DNA from: an uncultured Oscillospiraceae bacterium
GTDB taxonomy: Bacteria > Bacillota_A > Clostridia > Oscillospirales > Oscillospiraceae
Direction of reading: 5' to 3'
Length of the DNA stretch: 24,666 nt
NCBI GenBank assembly: GCA_900754605.1
Contig: CAAEDK010000165.1
Span: forward strand, 1 to 24,666
The notes below the pieces were generated by a model, which was not told where the DNA came from, ran no database searches, and was given only the letters and a program-made list of their open reading frames with translations. The translations under genes and the position numbers were made by a program. Positions 1-6,781 of this stretch are shown here, piece by piece (within the stretch, counting starts at the first letter, position 1; the number at the start of each line of letters is the position of its first letter).

Positions 1-28
1 CCGCGCCGCGCACATTTTGTTATGGGAG

Positions 29-1888
29 TCACTGGGCCACGATAACTCGGATGCGGCCGCCTTGGTTCTCTGCACGGTCGTACCATCCGGTGAAGGACAG
101 ACCCAGCTCCTGGACCCGGTCCAGGGTGGATAGGAAGTAGTCCTTGTCCCGGCGCTCATAGACGATGACCTCGTCGGCCAGAAGATACTGTCGGCTTCCA
201 GATACCAGCGTGCCACCGCTGATTTTATCAGCCTTGACGGAGGTAAGCGGGAGGATGCGGTCGGGCGCAGCCGGGTCGCCATCCACTAGGATGGGGCCAG
301 TTTGTACAGGATAGCGGGTGCTGGTAGAGGAGATGGAATAGGATGTGCCACCTACGTCGTATTCGTAGGAGTAGCTGGAATAGAGGCCCTCTCCCAGTGA
401 TTCCATGTGGGTGAGTACGCCGTAGCGGTAGGCATCACCGGTGGCGTTGTTGAGCACCATGCGGTCTATTTCTCCGCTGCCATTGAGGGAGTAGTAGGTT
501 ATCTTTCCGCTGGTTAAATCCATTCCAGCCAGGCGGATGGGGAAAATTTTGACTGCAGTTCCGCCGGCGGCATCCAGGATCTCGGCGTTGGGTGCGATGG
601 ATTGGGATCCGAGCTTCAATCCGTCGGCCGATACCCGGCCGGACAGGGAAGGAGAGCTGAGACGCTTCAGGGTGATCTTGCCGTCGGAGCCGATGTTGAT
701 ACCAACCGGGTCGCCTGCCTTCAGATAGTTGGCAGTCCAGGGATAGCTGTATGTGCTGCCGTCAGTTGACAGTATGGTGACAGTGTCAGCGATGTAGGAG
801 CCGCCGTGTCCGTCATCATAGGAGCCGCGTTCTGTCCGAACTACGACGCCGCAGCGCTCGGCCTGGGCGGCGCTGGGAGCAGCTACTGCGGCCACTCTGC
901 CAGTGCGGCCCAGCAGAAGGGTGACGGTGTCCCCTATGCCGTACTGCCCCAGGTCAGACAGAGCATAGGCGGCGGAGGCACTCTCAATGGAATAGGTCCT
1001 CCCAGCGATTTTGACCGATTCGGGAGAGGCGGCGGAGGGTGTCAGCTCCTGAATCACGCCAGTAACCCGGTCGGAGGAGACCCACAGGGCACGCATGGCC
1101 TGGTTCCAGTAGATCACATCGTTGGTCTGAATCGCGGCTAGGGTGGAGACTTTTCCGTCCCGGGTCACAGTAACACCGGAGAGGGAGAAGGGGATGGCGC
1201 TTTTCCAGTCACCGGAGGCCACTAGGGGGCCATTCATTTCACCGTTTACCAGGGCCACCAGATCCACCTCGCCAGCCGCGTTGAGGGAGTAGCCAAGTGT
1301 GGTGAGATAAGGTTGTCCTTCCTTGTTTTTGGCTGACAGGAGGTTATAAAACAGATACATGGCATCATGCCGGGTGAGAGGGGTAGAAGCGGTCTGAGCG
1401 GCGAGGCCCTTGTCCAGACTCAGTCTGTGGTATAGGGCCATCTGAGGACTGGGATAGGCGCCGGAGTAGTCCTCGGAAGAGTATCCCAGCAGCCCCAGGG
1501 CGATGGTAGCCCCCTCTGCCAGCGTGATGGAGTTGGCGGGACGAAAGGTGCCGTCAGAGTAGCCGGAGATCAGCCCGGCGGCTATGCCGGCTTCCACAAA
1601 GCCTGCGGCCCAGTGGGTATAGGGTACGTCAGGATAGGGAGAGGTAGATGCTTCGCCAACCTGATCTCCTCTGGGACTTGCCTTCACAGCCATCGTGATG
1701 AATTCGGCCCGGTTGACAGTTCGGGACAGGTGGAGGTCACCGTTGGTGTCGCCAGCCATGATCCCAAGGGCGGTGATGACCTGAGCTGCCTCTTCCTGAG
1801 AGGGGATGCTCCCAGCAGCGAGTCCTGGCAGGGCCAGACTCAGAGAAAGGCAGCAGGCCAGCAGGCTGGATATCATACGTTTTTTCAT
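29..1888 (-). CDS. Secreted S-layer homology (SLH) domain protein
   Basis: 619 residues. A classic signal peptide opens the protein: basic MKKR, a hydrophobic stretch to about residue 22, and a likely cut after LAA near residue 25. SLH-like repeats follow. One is degenerate (about 28-70), a clear one has PDVPYTHWAAGFVEAGIAAG then GYSDGTFRPANSIT (about 84-136), and a third is weak (about 145-185). SLH repeats normally anchor proteins non-covalently to pyruvylated cell-wall polymer, so this should be a surface protein. The remaining roughly 430 residues are Gly/Ser/Thr/Val-rich and look beta-stranded, but I recognise no catalytic domain. The ATG start is supported by AAAAGGAG about 9 bases upstream. 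It lies 91 bp downstream of the efflux permease on the same strand and could be the last gene of that operon. The cell-wall location is well supported; the specific function is unknown. Confidence 0.88.
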   Translation of the reverse strand: MKKRMISSLLACCLSLSLALPGLAAGSIPSQEEAAQVITALGIMAGDTNGDLHLSRTVNRAEFITMAVKASPRGDQVGEASTSPYPDVPYTHWAAGFVEAGIAAGLISGYSDGTFRPANSITLAEGATIALGLLGYSSEDYSGAYPSPQMALYHRLSLDKGLAAQTASTPLTRHDAMYLFYNLLSAKNKEGQPYLTTLGYSLNAAGEVDLVALVNGEMNGPLVASGDWKSAIPFSLSGVTVTRDGKVSTLAAIQTNDVIYWNQAMRALWVSSDRVTGVIQELTPSAASPESVKIAGRTYSIESASAAYALSDLGQYGIGDTVTLLLGRTGRVAAVAAPSAAQAERCGVVVRTERGSYDDGHGGSYIADTVTILSTDGSTYSYPWTANYLKAGDPVGINIGSDGKITLKRLSSPSLSGRVSADGLKLGSQSIAPNAEILDAAGGTAVKIFPIRLAGMDLTSGKITYYSLNGSGEIDRMVLNNATGDAYRYGVLTHMESLGEGLYSSYSYEYDVGGTSYSISSTSTRYPVQTGPILVDGDPAAPDRILPLTSVKADKISGGTLVSGSRQYLLADEVIVYERRDKDYFLSTLDRVQELGLSFTGWYDRAENQGGRIRVIVAQ

Positions 1889-1979
1889 AGACCAAAAACT
1901 CCTTTTGAATGAGGAATTGGGATGCGTGGTGAAAGGGGAGACTGTTTGCCATTAGAGCAGACCTGATGTTTGATTTGTC

Positions 1980-3227
1980 TCAATCATACCGCAGCGCATC
2001 GATGGGATTTAGTTTTGCCGCTTTATTGGCGGGCAGATAGCCGAACAGTACGCCGATTCCCACAGAGACGCCGAAGCTGATGGCCACAGAGCCAAAGGTG
2101 GGTGTGGCGGAGAAGGTAGCTCCTCCCCCCATTTGAGCGGCCAGCATCCCGCCTAACAGAGCTCCTACGCCGGTGGCAAGCAGATAGCCAAGAGCGATGC
2201 CCAGCAGCCCGCCGATGGCAGAGGTGGTCCCTGCCTCGATAACAAACTGGCGGCGGATATCTTTCCGCTTGGCTCCCAGGGATTTGCGGATGCCGATCTC
2301 CCGGGTGCGCTCGGTGACGGAGACCAACATGATGTTCATAATGCCGATGCCGCCCACCAGAAGGGAGATGGCAGCGATGGCCACCAGAACGCCGATAGCC
2401 ACGCCCATCATGGCATTGATGAGGTTGGCCTGCTCCTCCATAGTCTGGGTGAGATAGGCGTCCATATCCCCCTGAAAGCGGTCATAGAGCATGCTGTCAA
2501 TGATCTCTTTGGCCTGAGCGGCGGTCTCTCCAGAGGTGCTGGTGAAAACGTACAGGGTCACATACCGGGCACCCATGAGTTCTAGAGCGTTTTCGTAGGG
2601 GATGTAGATCTGATCGTCTGGCCCGCCCTTCAGCATCTCACCGGTACTCAGCTGATCCAGCACACCAATGACGGTGTAAGATGCGCCATTGATGGACAGC
2701 GTCTGGCCCAGGGCATCCCCCTGAAAAGCTTCCTGAGCTAGATAGGATCCGATGACGCATACGTTGTTCCGGCGCTCCACATCCAGGAAGGAGAGGAAAC
2801 GCCCAGAGGTCAGCTTCTGACCACCATCCATAGTCGCCTGGGTCTCATTTTTAAACATGACCTCGCTGACACCGTACAGCTGGGTCTTGTCAAATTTCTC
2901 ATCCCCACGGCGCAGAGTGGCCTGGAAGGAAACATAGGGAGAAACACCGGTGAGGACATCAGGGTGCTCCTCTACCAGCTGGTACATATCGTCCGGATCC
3001 AGATCCATGGTGGAGCCGTCACCCCGGCCCCACACATAAGTTTGCATCATGTTGACGCCCAGCTTCTCTACCTGTTCATCCACCATCCCCTGTACCCCGT
3101 TGCCCAGGGCCAGGATGACGATGACCGAGGCCACGCCGATGATGATGCCCAGCATGGTCAGCAGGGAGCGCATTTTGCTGGTGGTCAGGGACTTCAGCGC
3201 CAGGCGGAAGGACTGTCCAAAATTCAT
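1980..3227 (-). CDS. MacB/FtsX-type ABC transporter permease
   Basis: 415 residues with the architecture of MacB-type permeases. There is a short cytoplasmic N-terminus, a first membrane helix at about 21-43 (LLTMLGIIIGVASVIVILAL), a large extracytoplasmic domain (about 45-265), and then three membrane helices at about 272-303, 330-362 and 379-399. The conserved cytoplasmic stretch TERTREIGIRKSLGAKRKDI (305-324), typical of FtsX-like permeases, couples the helices to the ATPase. The protein ends KLNPIDALRYD, the usual family ending. In this family the permease does not form a classical channel but transmits ATP-driven motion to an adaptor, exporting peptides or drugs or performing mechanotransmission. 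Its start overlaps the stop of the ATPase gene by 4 bp (ATGA type), implying translational coupling. The substrate is not deducible. Confidence 0.93.
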   Translation of the reverse strand: MNFGQSFRLALKSLTTSKMRSLLTMLGIIIGVASVIVILALGNGVQGMVDEQVEKLGVNMMQTYVWGRGDGSTMDLDPDDMYQLVEEHPDVLTGVSPYVSFQATLRRGDEKFDKTQLYGVSEVMFKNETQATMDGGQKLTSGRFLSFLDVERRNNVCVIGSYLAQEAFQGDALGQTLSINGASYTVIGVLDQLSTGEMLKGGPDDQIYIPYENALELMGARYVTLYVFTSTSGETAAQAKEIIDSMLYDRFQGDMDAYLTQTMEEQANLINAMMGVAIGVLVAIAAISLLVGGIGIMNIMLVSVTERTREIGIRKSLGAKRKDIRRQFVIEAGTTSAIGGLLGIALGYLLATGVGALLGGMLAAQMGGGATFSATPTFGSVAISFGVSVGIGVLFGYLPANKAAKLNPIDALRYD

Positions 3228-3979
3228 GCCGTTCCCTCCTGTTCCGTCCCGTCTCCCTCCGGTGCCTCATCGGGTTGGACCACTGCCCGGGGGTCGTGGG
3301 CGTCCCCGTCATAAATGATCCTGCCGTCCTGAAGGCGGATGATCCGGTCGGCCCGGACGGCGATGGAGTTGTCATGGGTAATGAGTACCACCGTGTCCCC
3401 TTCCCGGTTCAGCTGCTTTAAAAAGCCCAGTACTTCCCGTCCGGTGCGGGAGTCCAATGCACCAGTAGGCTCGTCAGCCAGGATCACCGATGGATTGCCT
3501 GCTAAGGCACGGGCGATGGAGACACGCTGCTGCTGACCGCCGGAGAGCTGGGAGGGCAGGTGCTTCCGCTTGTCTGCCAGTCCGACTCGTTCCAGAGAGC
3601 GAATCGCCCGCTCCCGGCGCTCCTCCGACGGGACCCCTGCGTACAGAAGGGGAAGTTCCACATTTTCAAGCACAGACAGCTTTGGGATCAGATTGTACTG
3701 CTGGAAGATAAAGCCCAGCATTTTGTTTCGGATCTCCGCCTGCTGGTCATCGTCCATGGTGGATACATCTACGCCTCCTAGATGGTACGAACCGGAAGTG
3801 GGGACATCCAGACAGCCGATGATGTTCATGGCGGTGGACTTGCCTGAGCCGGAGGAGCCTACGATCGCCACGAACTCCCCCTGGTCGATGGAGAGGCTGA
3901 CGCCGTCCAGGGCGTGGACCGTCTCATCTCCCATGGGATAGATCTTATAGACGTCTTTCAATTCGATCAGATGTGTCAC
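3224..3979 (-). CDS. MacB/LolD-type ABC transporter ATP-binding protein
   Basis: 251 residues. All ABC ATPase motifs are intact: Walker [10 protein letters not shown] (41-49), Q-loop at Q93, signature LSGGQ (145-149), Walker B VILADE (165-170), D-loop and switch histidine in ITHD (H202). The family hallmark [11 protein letters not shown] follows Walker B and places it with the MacB/LolD/YknY group that energises FtsX-like permeases. The last 25 or so residues form an acidic, Pro/Glu-rich tail beyond the usual family end. It sits between the adaptor gene (5-bp gap) and the permease (4-bp overlap), making a three-gene tripartite-type efflux operon. Cytoplasmic, membrane-associated as a dimer. 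Confidence 0.95.
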   Translation of the reverse strand: MTHLIELKDVYKIYPMGDETVHALDGVSLSIDQGEFVAIVGSSGSGKSTAMNIIGCLDVPTSGSYHLGGVDVSTMDDDQQAEIRNKMLGFIFQQYNLIPKLSVLENVELPLLYAGVPSEERRERAIRSLERVGLADKRKHLPSQLSGGQQQRVSIARALAGNPSVILADEPTGALDSRTGREVLGFLKQLNREGDTVVLITHDNSIAVRADRIIRLQDGRIIYDGDAHDPRAVVQPDEAPEGDGTEQEGTA

Positions 3980-3984
3980 GAAGC

Positions 3985-5625
3985 TCAGCCTCCCGAAGCC
4001 ATCACGGCGGTAGATCCGGCAGAGCCCTCCGGCGATTGAATGGGAACCAGGACAGTCTCCCCCTCCTCCAGGCCGGATAGGACCTCTACATAGTCCTGAC
4101 TGCTGCGGCCCAGCTCCACCTGGCGTGTCTCCAGCTTGGCGGGATCGAGCACGGAACCGTCCTCCCCCAAGGCCCCATCTTGGGCAACCAGGACCGTATT
4201 GCCGCCGGAGACAGCAGGGGTGGGGATACAGAGTGCCTGCTGTGCCTGCTCTACGATGATGTCGGCGGACACGTTCATGCCGGGGTTGAGGGCGCCGTAC
4301 TCTGAGAGCAGAATGGTGACCGGATAAGTGGTGAAACCATCCGTAGTGGTCCCGTTGATGTTTACCTTCTCTACGGTACCAAGGAAGGTCTCGCCGGGAA
4401 GGGCCTCGGCGGTGATCTCCACGCTCTGGCCGGGCAGGATCTTGCCGATCTCCAGCTCACTGACATTCATTTTCAGCTCCAGCTGCTCCAGGTCGTAGAT
4501 CACAGCCAGCGCCCCGGACTCGCTGCCATCCAGCTGGTCCCCGGCCTTCAGATTCTTTTCTATCACTGTGCCTGAGATGGGGGAGGTGATGGTGTAGTTC
4601 TCCAGGACCTCCTGGGCGCTCTGGAGGGAGAGCTGTGCGTTCTGGAGGGAGAGGGCGGCGTTTTGCAGGGCAGTCTCCGCAGAGGAGCCGCCCAGCGTGG
4701 CTAGAAGATCTCCGCCGGAGACCCTGCTGCCCACCGAAACGTTCAGGGCAGTGACCTCGCCCCCGGACTGAGCGGTGATGGTCTGGTTCAGGCGGGCCTC
4801 AAAGGTACCGCCCGCGGCACAGGAGACGGTTCCCACTTTGGCGGTGGCACTGGTGGACTCGGTGAGTGCACCTGGATTATTGACCCGGATTTTTACCTGC
4901 CGGATCAGGGTGCCGCCGCTGCCCACTTGATCTGCTCCGGCTACATACTCCACAGTGCCTGGCAGGATCTCCATAGTACCTGCCAGGGTGACCTGGGCGC
5001 TCTGTCCCACAGAGATTCGGGATGCGTCAGCAGACTGAAAGGGGAGTGTGAGGGTCATAGAGGCAGTGTCGGAGATGTCTGCAATGGGGGAACCAGCGGA
5101 GACCAGGTCCCCTTTTTTGACATACAGCTTCTGCACGATGCCAGAGCCGGAGGCCCTGGGCCGCAGGCCATCTGCGGTGCTGTCATAGGTCAGCTGGGCC
5201 TGCTGGACGGCCAGCTGGGCCTGCTCCAGGGCGGTGGCGGCACTGCCTGGATCGATGCGGTAGAGCAGTTGCCCTTTTTCCACCTGATCACCGTCCTGGA
5301 AGGGGGACTCCAGGATCTCGCCGGAAACCAGTGCCCCCACCTGGTAGGACTCGATGGGAGTCATAGTGCCGGAGCCGTCCACCGAGACGGTCAGATCCTG
5401 ACGCTGAACCGTAACAGACTGATACTGTCCGGAGGAGGCTGCGGGGCCGCCGAAGAGCATGGGGCGCAGGAGCAAAAAGAGTATCACTGCGGCGGCGAGG
5501 ATCAGGATCAGACGCTTGAGCCATTTCTTGCGCTTTTTGGGTAGCTGGAAGCGGGGACCGGAGGAGATGTGCACCGGTACCTCCGGCTGTACCGGTGCTT
5601 CCGGGGTAAGTTGTGTGGTTTCCAT
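3985..5625 (-). CDS. Membrane-fusion (HlyD/YknX-type) adaptor with duplicated core
   Basis: 546 residues. A basic cytoplasmic segment (KKRKKWLKR) precedes a single membrane helix (about 38-58), leaving the rest outside the cell. The exterior holds two consecutive adaptor modules. Module 1 (about 84-268) has a lipoyl half-motif (VGALVSGEILESPFQDGDQV), a short Ala/Gln-rich hairpin (about 125-150), the second lipoyl half (SGIVQKLYVKKGDLVSAGSP) and a beta-barrel. Module 2 (about 280-470) repeats that order, with hairpin 316-343 and SPISGTVIEKNLKAGDQL as its second half. The C-terminal domain (about 465-546) resembles the membrane-proximal domain. Ordinary adaptors have one module and roughly 350-420 residues, so this length is explained by the duplication. 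The hairpins are too short to reach an outer membrane, fitting a monoderm cell. The start has GTAAGGAG upstream. First gene of the efflux operon. Confidence 0.9.
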   Translation of the reverse strand: METTQLTPEAPVQPEVPVHISSGPRFQLPKKRKKWLKRLILILAAAVILFLLLRPMLFGGPAASSGQYQSVTVQRQDLTVSVDGSGTMTPIESYQVGALVSGEILESPFQDGDQVEKGQLLYRIDPGSAATALEQAQLAVQQAQLTYDSTADGLRPRASGSGIVQKLYVKKGDLVSAGSPIADISDTASMTLTLPFQSADASRISVGQSAQVTLAGTMEILPGTVEYVAGADQVGSGGTLIRQVKIRVNNPGALTESTSATAKVGTVSCAAGGTFEARLNQTITAQSGGEVTALNVSVGSRVSGGDLLATLGGSSAETALQNAALSLQNAQLSLQSAQEVLENYTITSPISGTVIEKNLKAGDQLDGSESGALAVIYDLEQLELKMNVSELEIGKILPGQSVEITAEALPGETFLGTVEKVNINGTTTDGFTTYPVTILLSEYGALNPGMNVSADIIVEQAQQALCIPTPAVSGGNTVLVAQDGALGEDGSVLDPAKLETRQVELGRSSQDYVEVLSGLEEGETVLVPIQSPEGSAGSTAVMASGG

Positions 5626-5681
5626 GGCATTGACTCCTTACTATGTACAGATGTCCAGAGCGCCGTCTGTGGGCGCAGTTC

Positions 5682-5696
5682 GGGGCGGGACGCCCC
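5682..5696 (-). other. Small GC hairpin in the efflux-operon leader
   Basis: GGGGCG and CGCCCC form a 6-bp stem around a 3-base loop. It lies between the putative -10 box and the adaptor start, so it would sit in the 5' untranslated leader. No U-tract follows it, so it is not an obvious attenuator. Confidence 0.35.
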
Positions 5697-5709
5697 AAAA
5701 GTTGTCTCT

Positions 5710-5768
5710 ATCTTACTGCGGGGGGATTAGCTTTCCCGAAAGAAAGGCTTAAATTTTCATTAAATTTT
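5710..5768 (-). promoter_or_regulatory. Putative efflux-operon promoter with paired 9-bp direct repeats
   Basis: On the minus strand a TAAGAT box (5715-5710) could act as -10, but no good -35 lies 17 bp upstream. Just upstream of the -35 position, two perfect copies of AAAATTTAA (plus-strand TTAAATTTT at 5749-5757 and 5760-5768) repeat with an 11-bp period, i.e. one helical turn. Direct repeats of this period next to a poor -35 are typical of activation by OmpR/PhoB-type response regulators. No such regulator gene is in the window, so the link is inference. The AT-rich repeats stand out in GC-rich surroundings. Confidence 0.4.
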
Positions 5769-5788
5769 GCCTGGCGGCTTTACGGTAC

Positions 5789-5809
5789 ACCTTCCACCTG
5801 GGGGAAGGT
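5789..5809. repeat. Short intergenic palindrome
   Basis: ACCTTCC and GGAAGGT pair over 7 bp around a 7-base loop in the spacer between the HAD terminator and the efflux promoter. It may be a dispersed intergenic repeat, but only one copy occurs in this window, so this cannot be established here. Confidence 0.3.
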
Positions 5810-5844
5810 CAAGGAAAAAATAGCAGGGCGAGTTATTTCAGAAG

Positions 5845-5886
5845 GAAAAACACCCCGAGGCGTCTGGATGGACGTCTCGGGGTGTT
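5845..5886 (-). terminator. Rho-independent terminator of the feoAB-HAD transcript
   Basis: Eight bases after the HAD stop codon, an 11-bp perfect stem (AACACCCCGAG with CTCGGGGTGTT; plus-strand arms 5849-5859 and 5876-5886) is extended by a G-U pair and 4 further pairs (CGTC with GACG). On the minus strand it runs into TTTTTCC, a short U-tract. It cleanly separates this transcript from the efflux operon. Confidence 0.85.
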
Positions 5887-5893
5887 GAGTGGG

Positions 5894-6697
5894 TTAATCA
5901 AGGCAGGAGAGGATGGCCTGGGCAGCGCCGTCATGGCTGTTGTCTGGTACTGTGTAGGCGGCGGCTGCCTGCACCTGAGGGGAGGCATTCCCCATAGCGA
6001 TGGGGCGGCCTACCGCCCGGAGCATCTCCAGGTCGTTGGCGCTGTCTCCTACGGCAGCGCAGCGCTCCAGAGGGATGCCCCACATCAGGGCGAGGAGGGA
6101 CAGGGTGCGGCCCTTGTTCACCCCGGCGGGGACCAGCTCGAAGTCGTGGTCGTTGGAGGCGGTGAGAGATACGCCAGGCAGAGCGGCCAGTTCATCCAGG
6201 GGATAGCCTCCCGGCTTTTGGTCTCCGTGAAGTTTGGTAAGTGGTAGGTTGTGTGCTGCCAGATAGGCCAAGGGATCCGGAGTGTCAATGGCGTGGCGAT
6301 GAAAGACAGAGTGTGGGTAGGTGCGCTGGAGGGAGCGGCGGGAAAAGGGATCCAGAAGGATTTCCTCTGCGGCGAAGATCATCAGTTCGATGTCCTGATC
6401 CAGGCACATTTGCAGGGCACGCCGCCCGGTTTCCTCCGGCAGATCCCACCGGCGCAGGTGGCTTCCAGTGCGGGCATCGCACAGGGCAGCGCCCCCAAGG
6501 CAGACGGCCAGGTTGTCGCATCCTGCCAGCTGTGAGAAGTACGCCGCCTCTGCGCCGGAGCGGCCGGTGGAAAGCACCACCTTGATCCCGGAGTCTCGGG
6601 CAGTCTTTACAGCTTCCAGGGCAGCAGGGGAGACCTCCCCAGCCGGATCCAGGAAGGTGCCGTCCAGATCCAGGGCGATCAAATCGATTTTTCCCAT
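5894..6697 (-). CDS. Cof-type HAD-IIB family phosphatase
   Basis: 267 residues, the usual size for Cof/YidA-like sugar-phosphate or FMN phosphatases. All four HAD motifs are visible: motif I DLDGTFLD with nucleophile D10 and acid/base D12, motif II STGRSG (43-48), the motif III lysine (K195 in VNKGRTLS), and motif IV GDSANDLEML with metal ligands D218 and D222. The mid-region between motifs II and III is the C2B cap that sets substrate choice. Cytoplasmic and Mg-dependent. It lies 84 bp downstream of feoB on the same strand and ends at a strong terminator, so it is probably cotranscribed with feoB, though a functional connection is not evident. The ribosome site is GAAAGG, 11 bases from the ATG and adjacent to a GC-rich hairpin. 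The substrate is unknown. Confidence 0.92.
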   Translation of the reverse strand: MGKIDLIALDLDGTFLDPAGEVSPAALEAVKTARDSGIKVVLSTGRSGAEAAYFSQLAGCDNLAVCLGGAALCDARTGSHLRRWDLPEETGRRALQMCLDQDIELMIFAAEEILLDPFSRRSLQRTYPHSVFHRHAIDTPDPLAYLAAHNLPLTKLHGDQKPGGYPLDELAALPGVSLTASNDHDFELVPAGVNKGRTLSLLALMWGIPLERCAAVGDSANDLEMLRAVGRPIAMGNASPQVQAAAAYTVPDNSHDGAAQAILSCLD

Positions 6698-6714
6698 GAA
6701 ATATCATACCTTTC

Positions 6715-6751
6715 AGCCCGCCGGAGCAGAAGCGAACCGTTCCGGCGGGCT
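6715..6751 (-). other. GC-rich hairpin between feoAB and the HAD gene
   Basis: AGCCCGCCGGA and TCCGGCGGGCT form a perfect 11-bp stem with a 15-base loop, about 30 bases after the feoAB stop. No U-tract follows. On the minus strand the 3' arm abuts GAAAGG, the presumed ribosome site of the HAD gene. It may stabilise the upstream message, pause transcription or lower HAD translation. Confidence 0.6.
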
Positions 6752-6781
6752 ATGTCAGAAATTGCAGGGGGTGAGGCTAAA

